Below, one piece after another: positions 17,529 through 26,563 of a DNA stretch of 64,000 bases. This DNA comes from JAKPQE01 sp041397845 (GTDB lineage Bacteria > Pseudomonadota > Alphaproteobacteria > Rhizobiales > JAKPQE01). The stretch is taken from NCBI GenBank assembly GCA_041397845.1, contig JAWKVW010000018.1, forward strand, positions 1 to 64,000, read 5' to 3'. The notes beneath the pieces were generated by a model. That model had not been told where the DNA came from, did not search any database, and saw only the letters and a program-made list of their open reading frames with translations. The position numbers and the translations under genes were made by a program. Position 1 is the first letter of the stretch, and every line of letters begins with the position of its first letter.

Positions 17529-18923
17529 TTGAGCCGCCGCCGCTCCGGAACGGACGAGGCGGAGGAGCCGGCCGACGAAGGGCCGGAATCCTCTGACAGC
17601 CGCGCCATGGTCATCGTGCCGGCCCTGAAAGAGGGGGCGGCACGGCGGCAGGATCGTGACAGCCCGGATCGTCCGTCGCGCGGGCCGGAGGCCCGCCTCG
17701 ACGAGGCCGTCGGCCTGACCGCCGCCATCGGCCTCGAGGTCGCCGACAGCTCCATCGTGCCGATTTCCGAGGTGAAGCCGGCGACCCTCATCGGCACCGG
17801 CAAGGTCGAGGAGCTGAAGGGCCGCATCGCCGCCAAAGGCATCGGCCTCGTCGTCGTCGACCAGCCGCTCTCGCCCATCCAGCAGCGCAATCTCGAAAAG
17901 GCCTGGAACGCCAAGGTCATCGACCGCACCGGCCTCATTCTGGAGATTTTCGGCAAGCGCGCCCGCACCCGCGAGGGCCGGCTTCAGGTCGAGCTTGCCC
18001 ATCTCACCTATCAGAAGAGCCGGCTGGTGCGTGGCTGGACCCATCTGGAGCGCCAGCGCGGCGGCTTCGGCTTTCTCGGCGGACCGGGCGAAACCCAGAT
18101 CGAGGCAGACCGGCGCCAGCTTCAGGAGCGCATCGCCAAAATCGAGGGCGAGCTCCACGATGTGAAGCGCACCCGCGCCCTGCATCGCAGCAACCGCCGC
18201 AAGGTGCCGCATCCGATCGTTGCGCTCGTTGGTTACACGAACGCTGGAAAATCGAGCTTGTTCAACGCGATGACGTCGGCCGACGTGTTCGCCGAGAACC
18301 TCCTGTTCGCGACCCTCGACCCAACCCTGCGGCGCCTGACCCTGCCGCACGGCAAGAACGCGATTCTCTCCGACACCGTCGGCTTCATCTCCGATCTGCC
18401 GACCCATCTCGTCGCCGCCTTCCGGGCAACGCTCGAGGAAGTGCTGGAAGCCGACCTCATTCTCCATGTCCGCGACATCAGCCACGAGGACAGCGCCGTT
18501 CAGGCCGCCGATGTCCGCGACGTGCTGGAAAGCCTCGGCGTCGATGCGACCAATACCGACCGCCTTCTTGAGGTCTGGAACAAGGTCGACCTGCTCCCGG
18601 CCGAGCGGCGCGATGCGCTCGTGGCGACCCTGTCGGCCATCGACGAGCGGCGCCGGCCCGTGCTGGTCTCGGCCGTGACGCGGGAGGGGCTGGGCGAACT
18701 GAAGGAATTGATCGAGCGCCGGCTGTCCGAAACCCAGCCGGTCTACCGCGTGACCATTGCCGCCGCGGACGGGGCAGGGCTTGCCTGGGTGCACGAACAT
18801 TGCGAGGTACTGTCCCGCGAAACGAGACAGGATGGCGCCAGCAATCTCGAGGTCCGTGTTCCGGAAAAGCTCGGCGACGAATTCCGCCGCCGCTTCCTCT
18901 TCGGCGACGCCGCAAAGGGTTGA
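17529..18923 (+). CDS. hflX: GTPase HflX
   Basis: A 464-aa ribosome-associated GTPase that splits stalled 70S ribosomes. Its N-terminal HflX domain (PATLIGTGKVEELK, QVELAHLTYQKSRLVRG, GGPGETQIEADRR) precedes the G domain: G1 GYTNAGKSS, G3 DTVGF and G4 NKVD. It has a TTG start at 17529 close behind hfq. The first ~45 residues are acidic and low in similarity, so the true start could be the ATG 25 codons later (MVIVPALKEGA). Confidence 0.94.
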   Translation: MSRRRSGTDEAEEPADEGPESSDSRAMVIVPALKEGAARRQDRDSPDRPSRGPEARLDEAVGLTAAIGLEVADSSIVPISEVKPATLIGTGKVEELKGRIAAKGIGLVVVDQPLSPIQQRNLEKAWNAKVIDRTGLILEIFGKRARTREGRLQVELAHLTYQKSRLVRGWTHLERQRGGFGFLGGPGETQIEADRRQLQERIAKIEGELHDVKRTRALHRSNRRKVPHPIVALVGYTNAGKSSLFNAMTSADVFAENLLFATLDPTLRRLTLPHGKNAILSDTVGFISDLPTHLVAAFRATLEEVLEADLILHVRDISHEDSAVQAADVRDVLESLGVDATNTDRLLEVWNKVDLLPAERRDALVATLSAIDERRRPVLVSAVTREGLGELKELIERRLSETQPVYRVTIAAADGAGLAWVHEHCEVLSRETRQDGASNLEVRVPEKLGDEFRRRFLFGDAAKG

Positions 18924-18978
18924 TGACGCTGCCGGATGCCGCGGCGCCAACCGTGCATGTCACAAAGTTGAGCTGTCT

Positions 18979-19599
18979 CTAGAGGCTGAAATTCTGCCGC
19001 AGCGACTCGGCGTTCTGCACCGCGCTGAACTCGACCGCGACGCCACCCTCGAAATGCCGCACGACCCGGGCCCGCATCTTGCCGAAGGTGACCGGCGACC
19101 CGATCGCCGGTTTGACGTCGAGCGATATGGCCGCGCCGGACAGCGACATATCAAGAACCTTGCACTTGTACTGCCGGCCGTCGTCGAGCGTGATGTGCGA
19201 ATAGGGATTGCGCGGCACGATGCGCTCGTGGCGCCGGTCTTCCGGCAGGCCGAGCGTGTCGCGATTGGCATGCCAGGTGAGCTGGGCCGCCAGCTTGTCG
19301 CGCTTGCGGGCCGTCGCATGGATGCCCATCGCGAAGCCGCCGTCGAAAAGCCGGGTGATCTCGCCCTCGATACGACCGATATGGTCGATATAGGCGATGA
19401 TGCGATCGCCGATGTCGCCGGAAACCGGCGTCATCAAGGCCGCGCCGCCCGGCGACATGTCGAGCACCTGACACGGATATTCACGCCGGTTCGGCAGCAT
19501 GAACCGGCCAAGAAGATTCACTTTCACCCGTTGATAGCGGCGACGATCGATCTGCCGCTTCGTCAGGGTTGTATGGGCTGCCACCGCTTCCATCGGCAA
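18979..19599 (-). CDS. Protein with two tandem PilZ domains
   Basis: A 206-aa protein. The first PilZ module has RRRYQRVKV and DMSPGGAAL (residues ~19-54) and the second RRHERIVPR and DMSLSGAAI (~121-157). Both pair an Arg-x3-Arg with a D/N-x-S-x2-G motif, the signature of cyclic-di-GMP binding. It has no output domain, so it probably acts as an adaptor in motility, polysaccharide or cell-cycle control. It is convergent with hflX and probably monocistronic. Confidence 0.82.
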   Translation of the reverse strand: MPMEAVAAHTTLTKRQIDRRRYQRVKVNLLGRFMLPNRREYPCQVLDMSPGGAALMTPVSGDIGDRIIAYIDHIGRIEGEITRLFDGGFAMGIHATARKRDKLAAQLTWHANRDTLGLPEDRRHERIVPRNPYSHITLDDGRQYKCKVLDMSLSGAAISLDVKPAIGSPVTFGKMRARVVRHFEGGVAVEFSAVQNAESLRQNFSL

Positions 19600-19850
19600 T
19601 CTGCACCGTTATTGACGCGTGCGGGCAAACAAGGTGCCCGATTTCCTTGCCGGCTACGATATTGGCAGGAAGGTTAACGGGTGGTGTAACGGCGCCACCA
19701 AGCCCTTGTCATTGCGGCTGTTCCACGAAATTTCGGGGGGCGGGGCCGCTGCCGGCCGGCGCATTGCCTCTCAAGCGGGCAAAAATGCAGGGCGGGGCGC
19801 ACGACTTGCCGCCGCCGCCCCGCCAATCACGCGAGAATCGCTGTTCCGAC

Positions 19851-20465
19851 TCAGTTCTTGCCGCCCTCGTAGACGAGCAGGTGGCCGCGCCGCGCCTGCG
19901 GCATGATCGGCAGCAGCGCCGGAATGGCGTCGAGCTCTTCCTGGCTGCGCTGGCGCAGGTGCGAGGGCGTCTCGTCCGGCCAGATCAGCCGGAGGCTGGT
20001 GATTTCGTGGCTGACGACCGGATAGATGCCAAGCCAGTACGGCGCATCGAGATTGGCATGGCTGCCGAGGATCCGGTTATGGCTCTTGCCGCCATAGGAG
20101 AGCGGCAGCAGCGTGATTTCGATGCTCGTTTCCTGGCCGCGTTCGTTGCGTCCGCGCACGCCAATGACGGCGACGGCACCGTCGCTGCGCACGCCGTCGA
20201 GCATGCGGCGCAGCGATTCGATATCGGCATCGCGCCAGAGCGACAGGAAGCTGCGCTCTTTCAGTTCGCGGCAATAGGACGAGCAGATCCGGGTGCCGGC
20301 GAGGCGGTAGATGTATTCCGCCCGGTCGGTCACTTCGAGGATGAACGTATCCGGCAGGATATCGCGGATATGAGCAGGATCGATCTCACTGCGGTCCGGC
20401 GCCGAGCGATGGCCGCGCAGGAGCGACCAGTAGTCATAGAGGCGCCTCGAGCTCGCGTGTTTCAT
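19851..20465 (-). CDS. PAS-domain protein (PAS_5 / former DUF1388 type)
   Basis: A 204-aa protein with a single PAS-like fold, as in the alphaproteobacterial PAS_5 family: YDYWSLLRGHRSAPDRSEIDP at the N-terminus, then DTFILEVTDRAEYIYRLAGTRICSSYCREL. No kinase, cyclase or membrane segment is visible, so it may sense a ligand or dock to a partner. About 250 bp without a gene separates it from the PilZ gene on the same strand. Function is unknown. Confidence 0.75.
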   Translation of the reverse strand: MKHASSRRLYDYWSLLRGHRSAPDRSEIDPAHIRDILPDTFILEVTDRAEYIYRLAGTRICSSYCRELKERSFLSLWRDADIESLRRMLDGVRSDGAVAVIGVRGRNERGQETSIEITLLPLSYGGKSHNRILGSHANLDAPYWLGIYPVVSHEITSLRLIWPDETPSHLRQRSQEELDAIPALLPIMPQARRGHLLVYEGGKN

Positions 20466-20772
20466 CTTCGCCTTCCTGTCTTTGCCGCCGTTGCGGTTCG
20501 ATTTGGGTCCTGGGAAACCGCCTGTCCCGGTGTGGGACCGTTGGCGGGGCCTTGCGACCTGTTGGCTCGACAGTAGCAGGAGGCGTGCCAGACCCTGGAC
20601 GGGACGGGAAGGGGATCTCCCGTCTTGTCCACCGCCGGCTTGCTGATATCCACAGCCCGCCGCCCGGGTAAGGTTAACAAAGGGTTTCGCTTTCTTTTTG
20701 CCGGGCTTTTCGGCAGTGTTTCGTCACGTCGCGGCTCCGGCCGCTCCACGTACAGCACCGAATAAAACTTCT
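20466..20772. other. Gene-free region upstream of sRNA candidate
   Basis: No convincing coding sequence. It contains the promoter region of the PAS gene (minus strand) and an AT-rich stretch near 20670-20700 that stands out from the GC-rich surroundings. Promoters for the small RNA described next may lie here, but I could not assign hexamers. Confidence 0.4.
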
Positions 20773-20856
20773 CTCGTCGACCAAACCAGAATTACAACAG
20801 GGGGGCGACGAGCAGACCGCCCAGGCGCGATGACCGCGCCGGGCGGTTTTCTTTTG
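20773..20856 (+). ncRNA. Candidate small RNA with two hairpins and an intrinsic terminator
   Basis: Two consecutive structures lie in a 487-bp gene-free gap. CTCGTCG (20773-20779) pairs with CGACGAG (20806-20812) around a 26-base A-rich loop. Four bases later a strong GC stem runs into TTTTCTTTT. There is no ORF in the segment and no gene upstream on this strand that it could terminate, since the PAS gene points the other way. The 5' end is unknown. It was not assigned to any named RNA family. Confidence 0.5.
20817..20855 (+). terminator. Intrinsic terminator of the sRNA candidate
   Basis: CCGCCCAGGCGCG pairs with CGCGCCGGGCGG with one bulged base, around a short ATGAC loop. TTTTCTTTT follows directly. 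Confidence 0.75.
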
Positions 20857-20952
20857 TCTGCCGAAGACTGTCCCTCTCGCCGCAATGCCCTGCTATTGTC
20901 GCCGCTCCGCCCGCCATGAATCTGCGGGAACAGCCGACGAGAGAGGTCGACA

Positions 20953-21811
20953 TTGAGCGCGCGTCGCGAGCCCATCCTCAATCTGCCGAATGTCATCACA
21001 ACCCTTATCCTGTTGATGGGGCTGGTGCATTTCGTGCGCTCGAAGCTCGTTTCGGAAGAACTCGACCTCGAATTCCTGGCAACTTTCGCCTTCATCCCGG
21101 TGCGCTATCTGCTGCCGGCCGCCGAGGACCCGTTTCCGGGCGGCACCGCCGCCGAAATTGCCGACTTCGTTACCTATGCTTTCATTCACGGCGACTGGAC
21201 GCACTTCCTCGTCAACGCCGTCTGGCTTGCCGCCTTCGGTTCGGCCGTGGCCTGGCGTTTCGGCGCGCTGCGGTTCCTGGCCTTCTCGGCGATCACCGCC
21301 GCAGCGGCTGCCGGCATCCATATGCTTACCCACTGGGGCGAAGCTGTGCCGCTTGTCGGCGCATCAGGTGCCATATCGGGACATATGGCTGCCGCCGTGC
21401 GTTTCGTTTTCGTCGAGCGTGGACCGCTCGGCGCGATCCGGGGGCAGGGGCCGGCACGCTTCCGCCGGCCGGCGATTTCCCTCGCCCGCGCTTTCCTTGA
21501 CCGCCGCGCCCTGGCGATGATCGTCGCCTTCTTTGTCGTGAATTTCCTGTTTGGCTCGATCAGCCTGCCGATGATGGGCGAGGATCAGGTGATGGCCTGG
21601 GAAGCCCATCTCGGCGGCTTCGTCGCGGGCCTCGTGCTGTTCCGCTTCTTTCGACCCGGTCGGCACGGGCGAGCCGCCGGCCGAAGGCGATGGCGAGGCC
21701 GCGGAAGACTGGCCGCAGCCCTATGACGTCGAGATTGTCGAACCGGACAACAACCGCCGCCGCAGGCGCCGGCACCGTGGCGCGACCCGCGTTAATCGCA
21801 CGGTTTTCTAA
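20953..21811 (+). CDS. Rhomboid-family intramembrane serine protease, one base insertion near the end
   Basis: A polytopic membrane protein with about six hydrophobic helices. The catalytic Ser is in VGASGAISGHMA (the GxSG motif) and the catalytic His in AWEAHLGGFVAGL. The TTG start at 20953 gives MSARREPILNLPNVI. Near 21650 an extra T in TTCTTT shifts the frame. The uncorrected frame ends at 21726 with an Arg-rich tail, while removing the T gives an acidic tail (FFDPVGTGEPPAEGDGEAAE) and a 285-aa protein ending at TAA 21809-21811. Substrates are unknown. Confidence 0.85.
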
Positions 21812-21954
21812 TGTTGATTTGCCGGCTCTTTTTGAAGCCGTTGGTTATCCATCTGCGGCATTTTGTCCTTGCTAATACGAAGGTATGCCCTCATTCTCGA
21901 TAAGGCGACTTCCGTTGCGTCGTGAATCCGCCGATTTTCGCAAAGGAGAGGCCA

Positions 21955-22386
21955 ATGACCGTTGCCGCTATTCTGAGAGACAAGGGCCGGGACACCTTCA
22001 GCGCCAGCCCGTCGACGACGCTTGCCGAGATTGCCCGCATTCTCGCCGACAAGCGCATCGGCGCCGTGATGATCACCAACGAGGGCGGATCGCTGGTGGG
22101 CATCGTGTCGGAGCGTGACATCATTCGTGCCGTGGCGATGGACGGGGCATCTGCCCTGCAGGCGCTGGCCGGCAGCTACATGACGACGATGGTCGTCACC
22201 TGCACGGAGGATTGCAGCGTCGGCCAGGTGATGGCGCGCATGACCGCCGGCAATTTCCGCCACGTGCCCGTGCTGCGCGACGGCGTCATCATCGGCATGA
22301 TCTCGAACCGCGATCTCGTGCGCCATCGGCTGGCCCAGGCCGAGAGCGAGGCCGAGGAGATGCGCAGCTATATTCTGACGAGCTGA
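21955..22386 (+). CDS. Tandem CBS-domain protein
   Basis: A 143-aa protein made of a pair of CBS domains (GIVSERDIIRAVA and GMISNRDLVRHRL mark their ends). Such pairs bind adenine nucleotides and act as energy sensors. A strong ribosome site (AAAGGAGAG) precedes the ATG at 21955. It has no attached catalytic domain, so its partner is unknown. It stands alone, downstream of the rhomboid gene. Confidence 0.88.
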   Translation: MTVAAILRDKGRDTFSASPSTTLAEIARILADKRIGAVMITNEGGSLVGIVSERDIIRAVAMDGASALQALAGSYMTTMVVTCTEDCSVGQVMARMTAGNFRHVPVLRDGVIIGMISNRDLVRHRLAQAESEAEEMRSYILTS

Positions 22387-22476
22387 GCCGCGACGAGGGC
22401 ATCAGACCCGTCGTCAGGCCGGCATCGGAGCTTTGACGACCAGCCGGGCTTCAGCATGCGAACAATAGCCGCCGCG

Positions 22477-23499
22477 TCAGGCGAGAGCGACCATCAGGTC
22501 GGCGATCTCGGGAATGGCGCGGCGGGCCGATTCATAGCCAGCCTCGATCGCTTCGGCGGCACGATGGAATTCAAAAAGGCCGATCGGTCCGAGCTTCGGG
22601 CCAAGCATCATGTCCGGCGGATCGCCGGCAAGGCGCGACCGCGCAATCCGGTCCTGAATGATGTTGAACGCATCGAACATCACCGTCGGAATGCCCGGCG
22701 GCCCGCCCGGCTGCGGCTCCACCGAGCCGAGAAACTGGCGCCGGATGAACCGCTTCGTTTCGCTCGCTAGGCTGGCGACGACTCCGCTCCCGTCCGCCGG
22801 ACCCGTGGTGTCGGAGGAAATCGGCGCCTCGTCGATCGTCGCTTCCTGATAGATGACCGTGCCCCGGCCGAAGACGTCGCTGTGCAGGTTGACGGCGATG
22901 ACGATCCGGGCGCCGAACGCCCGGCAGACCGAAACCGGCACGGGATTGACGAGCGCACCGTCGACCAGCCAGCGGTGATCGACCCGGACCGGCTGGAAAA
23001 TGCCGGGCAGGGCATAGGATGCCCGCATCGCATCGATCAGCCGGCCGCGGTTCAGCCAGATCTCGTGGCCGGTACCAAGCTCGGTCGCAACGCAGACGAA
23101 AGTGCGGTCGAGTTCCTCGATCCGTGTGCCGTCGAGATGTCTGGCGAAATGGTCGTGCAGGCGCTCGCCTGTGATGAGGCCGCTGCCGCCGAGGCTGATG
23201 TCGAGCAGGCCGAAAACCCGCCGCTTCGTCAGCTTGCGGGCGAACTCTTCGAGTTCGTCAAGCTTGCCGCCGAGATAGCAGCCGCCGACGACCGCGCCTA
23301 TAGAGGTCCCCGCGACGATGTCCGGCTGGATGCCGGCTTCGGCGAGCGCCCTGAGCACACCGATATGCGCCCATCCGCGCGCCGCGCCGCCGCCAAGGGC
23401 GAGCCCGATTTTTGGTCCTTCCTTCCGACTGTCCGAATGACCGGACGGGATTGCGGAACCTGTCCCGTCCGGGCCGCGAAAGCGGCGCGCGATCGACAT
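22477..23499 (-). CDS. Patatin-like phospholipase (RssA-type)
   Basis: A 340-aa protein with the patatin fold: oxyanion-hole motif LALGGGAARGWAH, catalytic Ser in GTSIGAVVGG (GxSxG), and the dyad Asp in DGALVNPVPV. The start is the ATG at 23499 (MSIARRFRG); the frame extends to 23556 without similarity. Members hydrolyse lipid acyl esters; the physiological substrate is unknown. There is no signal peptide. It lies downstream of hisI on the same strand with a gap of about 115 bp. Confidence 0.88.
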   Translation of the reverse strand: MSIARRFRGPDGTGSAIPSGHSDSRKEGPKIGLALGGGAARGWAHIGVLRALAEAGIQPDIVAGTSIGAVVGGCYLGGKLDELEEFARKLTKRRVFGLLDISLGGSGLITGERLHDHFARHLDGTRIEELDRTFVCVATELGTGHEIWLNRGRLIDAMRASYALPGIFQPVRVDHRWLVDGALVNPVPVSVCRAFGARIVIAVNLHSDVFGRGTVIYQEATIDEAPISSDTTGPADGSGVVASLASETKRFIRRQFLGSVEPQPGGPPGIPTVMFDAFNIIQDRIARSRLAGDPPDMMLGPKLGPIGLFEFHRAAEAIEAGYESARRAIPEIADLMVALA

Positions 23500-23615
23500 G
23501 AACACCGTTACCTCCCCGTGGCGCCACAGGGCGCCCACGAGTTCGACTATAGTCAAATCTAGTGTACGGAGAGTGAACGTCGAGACATTCTGTCGCAGTT
23601 TGCGCGACGGGCCGC

Positions 23616-24077
23616 CTATTTGCCGTAGACGTCCTTCGGGTCGAACAGCGGCGCATCCTCGGCGAATTCAAGCACGAGGTCCGGCGTTGCCGGCTGGCCG
23701 ACCGGAATGCGGCGGTAGAAGCAGGACTTGTAGCCGACATGGCACGACGCCCCGGCGCCGTCGACCCGCACGGCAATCCAGACGACGTCCTGATCGCAAT
23801 CGGTACGCGCTTCGACAACGCGCTGCAGATTGCCGCTCGTCTCGCCCTTCTTCCAGAGCTCCTGCCGCGACCGGCTCCAGTAATGGGCGATGCCGGTCTC
23901 GATGGTCAGCGCCAGTGATGTTTCGTTCATGAAGGCGAACATCAGCACTTCGCCGCTGTCGGCGTCGGTGGTGATGCAGGGAATGAGACCGTCACGGTCG
24001 AATTTCGGCGAGAGGGTGGTGCCCGTCTCGAGCGCGGCCTTGTCGCCGCGCCCGGCAAAATGTGCGGTATCGGTCAT
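23616..24077 (-). CDS. hisI: Phosphoribosyl-AMP cyclohydrolase
   Basis: A 153-aa enzyme for the third step of histidine biosynthesis, opening the adenine ring of PR-AMP. Motifs are YWSRSRQELWKKGETSGN, the metal-binding DCDQDVVW, and the zinc Cys residues in SCHVGYKSCFYR. It is the stand-alone form without a HisE domain, as usual in alphaproteobacteria. It lies downstream of folE on the same strand, an order common in rhizobia. Confidence 0.96.
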   Translation of the reverse strand: MTDTAHFAGRGDKAALETGTTLSPKFDRDGLIPCITTDADSGEVLMFAFMNETSLALTIETGIAHYWSRSRQELWKKGETSGNLQRVVEARTDCDQDVVWIAVRVDGAGASCHVGYKSCFYRRIPVGQPATPDLVLEFAEDAPLFDPKDVYGK

Positions 24078-24148
24078 CGAACAGCTCGGAATGCGCCGGA
24101 TCGGCGGGTGTCCGGATCAGCGAGTGCCCGGATCGGTGAGTATCAGAC

Positions 24149-24787
24149 TCAGCGGGTACCGGCGCGCAGCAGGGAAATGAAGCGGACCTGCTCGGCCGGA
24201 TCGTCACGGAAGACGCCGGTGAACTGGGTGGTGACGGTCGAGACGCCGGACTTCTGCACGCCGCGCAGCGACATGCACATATGCTCGGCCTCGAGCATCA
24301 CCGCGACGCCGCGCGGCTTCAGGATCTCGTCGATCGCGCCGATGATCTGGGCCGTCAGGTTCTCCTGCGTCTGCATGCGCCGGCCGAAGATGTCGACGAC
24401 GCGCGCCAGCTTGGAAAGGCCGACGACCGCCTCGCTCGGATAATAGGCGATGTGGGCGCTGCCGACGAACGGCACGAGATGGTGCTCGCAATGGGAATAG
24501 AACGGGATGTCGCGGACGAGCACGATGTCGTCATAGCCGCCGACTTCCTCGAAGGTGCGGTCGAGCACGTCCTCGGCATTCTCGCGATAGCCGCGGTAGA
24601 ATTCCTCGAACGCCTTGACGACGCGCTTCGGCGTATCGATCAGCCCCTCGCGCTCGACGTCGTCGCCGGCCCAGGCGATGAGCGTGCGAACGGCCGCTTC
24701 GGCTTCCTCGCGGCTTGGCCGCTTCGGGGCATGGGTGCGCAGGGTCGAGGCGGACTGCTGGCCGAGGCTTTTGACGATAGCATCCAT
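24149..24787 (-). CDS. folE: GTP cyclohydrolase I
   Basis: A 212-aa enzyme that converts GTP to dihydroneopterin triphosphate, the first step of folate synthesis. The signature motifs are intact: FYSHCEHHLVPFVGSAHIAYYP with the zinc Cys and His residues, GLSKLARVVDIFGRRMQTQE, and EAEHMCMSLRGVQKSG with the second zinc Cys. I prefer the ATG at 24787, which has GGAG 11 bases upstream; an in-frame ATG at 24805 would add six residues. Confidence 0.96.
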   Translation of the reverse strand: MDAIVKSLGQQSASTLRTHAPKRPSREEAEAAVRTLIAWAGDDVEREGLIDTPKRVVKAFEEFYRGYRENAEDVLDRTFEEVGGYDDIVLVRDIPFYSHCEHHLVPFVGSAHIAYYPSEAVVGLSKLARVVDIFGRRMQTQENLTAQIIGAIDEILKPRGVAVMLEAEHMCMSLRGVQKSGVSTVTTQFTGVFRDDPAEQVRFISLLRAGTR

Positions 24788-25005
24788 CCGGGCAGTTTCT
24801 CCCATATCGTGTTCCGACCGAAAAGCGACGCTGCGCGCCTTGTGGACCCCTTGTCGGGGAAATATCGCATACGTCTAATTTATCGTCGAGTGCGAAGACG
24901 CGCCGATACGTGCCTATATAGGTGCGAGACGGCCGTGAAGAAGGTAAGAAATGACACTTCCGCGCCGCGCGGTGAACGATTTGCCAGCAATGGCGGAGGC
25001 TGGGC

Positions 25006-25443
25006 ATGCTCGATGCCATCTATAACAGGAAGATTCTCGAATTCGCCGGCAACATCCCGCGACTCGGCCGGCTCGAGCATCCGGACGCCAGCGCGACCGC
25101 GCACAGCCGTCTTTGCGGCTCGACCGTGACCGTCGATCTGAAGATGGACGGCGATACCGTCGCCGACTTCGCCCATGACGTGAAGGCCTGCGCCCTCGGT
25201 CAGGCCTCGTCCTCGATCATGGCGCGCAACATCGTCGGGGCGAGCGCCGCCGAACTGCGCGATGTGCGCGAGGCGATGCGGCGCATGCTGAAGGAAAACG
25301 GCCCGGCGCCCGAGGGGCGGTTTGCCGATCTCGCCTTCCTGGAACCGGTACGCGACTACAAGGCCCGCCACGCCTCGACGCTGCTGACCTTCGACGCCGT
25401 TGTCGAAGCCCTAGACGAAATCGAGAAGAAGCGCGCCGGCTGA
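25006..25443 (+). CDS. Iron-sulfur cluster assembly scaffold (IscU/NifU N-terminal type)
   Basis: A 145-aa protein with the NifU_N fold. Cys residues in RLCGSTV and KACALGQAS correspond to scaffold ligands, and the N-terminus (YNRKILEFAGNIPRLGRLE) matches alphaproteobacterial IscU-like proteins. The SUF operon is not in the window. Divergent from folE, with about 220 bp between them that includes a TATA-rich element near 24917. Confidence 0.85.
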   Translation: MLDAIYNRKILEFAGNIPRLGRLEHPDASATAHSRLCGSTVTVDLKMDGDTVADFAHDVKACALGQASSSIMARNIVGASAAELRDVREAMRRMLKENGPAPEGRFADLAFLEPVRDYKARHASTLLTFDAVVEALDEIEKKRAG

Positions 25444-25448
25444 CCGGC

Positions 25449-26027
25449 TCAGGGTTCAAGGATGATGGCGATCGGGTCTGCAAGGCCGTAGCGATGGCGC
25501 GTGCCGGCCTCGAAGGCGGCATCGAACGCGGCCTCCAGCGACGGCGAGATGCCGCGGCAATGGCCGACGACGGCGCTTGCCCAGTTGTAGTAGGCCTGCC
25601 GGCGATAGAAATCCCAGCCGGCCGGCGGACTGGCGAGGATGGCGCGCAGATTGCTGGTCTTGTCGGCGATTTTCAGCATCTTGGCGCGCGGCGACAGATG
25701 CGGCGCCCGGGCGATCTGCAGTTCCTTGCGCTCGCTCTTGGGCAGCGACACGTCGTCGGTGACGGCAACGACGAGCGCCGTGATGTCGGCCCCGAAGGCC
25801 GCCTCGATGTCGGCCTCGACGTGGTCGGTATCCTCGATGACGTCGTGCAGCAACGCGGCGGCGATGAGGTTCGGGTCCTTGCCGTCCGTCGCCTCGGCAA
25901 CGAGACCGGCGACCTCGACGAGATGGTTGACATAGGGCTCGGCGCGTTCACCCTTGCGGCGATGGTCCGTGTGGGCATCCGCCGCGAAGCGCAGCGCCCG
26001 CATGACGATGAGGACGTCTTCTGACAT
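25449..26027 (-). CDS. HD-domain protein, MESH1-like (p)ppGpp hydrolase
   Basis: A 192-aa single-domain HD phosphohydrolase. The metal-binding residues are in GERAEPYVNHLVEVA and LLHDVIEDTDH, followed by KMLKIADKTSNLRAIL. This matches the hydrolase half of RelA/SpoT proteins, without synthetase, TGS or ACT domains. Members of this small class degrade (p)ppGpp or NADPH. The start is the ATG at 26027; the frame continues upstream without similarity. Its start overlaps the divergent yidD start by about two bases. Confidence 0.84.
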   Translation of the reverse strand: MSEDVLIVMRALRFAADAHTDHRRKGERAEPYVNHLVEVAGLVAEATDGKDPNLIAAALLHDVIEDTDHVEADIEAAFGADITALVVAVTDDVSLPKSERKELQIARAPHLSPRAKMLKIADKTSNLRAILASPPAGWDFYRRQAYYNWASAVVGHCRGISPSLEAAFDAAFEAGTRHRYGLADPIAIILEP

Positions 26028-26451
26028 GTGTTCTGCTTCTCCGGGCGATCCCTGCGGCTGTGACGGCGCGGACCATGGCGTAAACGATAGGCCCGCCGGG
26101 GCGGCGGAACAATCGTCTCGCAAGGCCGCCGGCCCTTTGTCGCGTCTCGGCCGCGGCCTCGCCCACATCCTCATCCGAACCTATCAGGTGACGATTTCCG
26201 GCTTCATCGGACGTCAATGCCGCCACCTGCCCACGTGTTCCGCCTATACCGATACCGCGATCCAGCGGTTCGGGCTCTGGTCCGGCGGCTGGCTCGGCCT
26301 GTCGCGCATCCTGCGTTGTCATCCCTGGGGAACATCCGGCTTCGATCCGGTGCCCGAACGCCTGCCGGGCGCGGGCCGCTGGTACCTGCCATGGCGCTAT
26401 GGCGACTGGCACGGCGCCCATATCGATCCGGCGACCCGTCTCGACGACTGA
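26026..26451 (+). CDS. yidD: Membrane protein insertion efficiency factor YidD
   Basis: A small amphipathic protein that assists YidC. The conserved core is ILIRTYQVTISGFIGRQCRH, then PTCSAYTDTAI, then RCHPWGTSGFDPVP. The core begins about 45 residues after the ATG at 26026, so the first part is poorly supported and the true start may be further downstream. The C-terminal tail past the core is longer than in E. coli. Confidence 0.88.
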   Translation: MCSASPGDPCGCDGADHGVNDRPAGAAEQSSRKAAGPLSRLGRGLAHILIRTYQVTISGFIGRQCRHLPTCSAYTDTAIQRFGLWSGGWLGLSRILRCHPWGTSGFDPVPERLPGAGRWYLPWRYGDWHGAHIDPATRLDD

Positions 26452-26563
26452 CGCGGGCGCCGCAGTCCGCTTTGCTCTATACTTCCGCTCAAAAGAGGGC
26501 GCAGACGCTCCAAATATGGCTAAGGCGGGCGGACGGCTCCGCATCGCCACCGAGGAGGAGGTC

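Noticed and set aside
23540..23560. Palindrome GACTATAGTC between the patatin and hisI genes
   Set aside because: It is only 10 bp with no second copy, and short palindromes of this length occur by chance.
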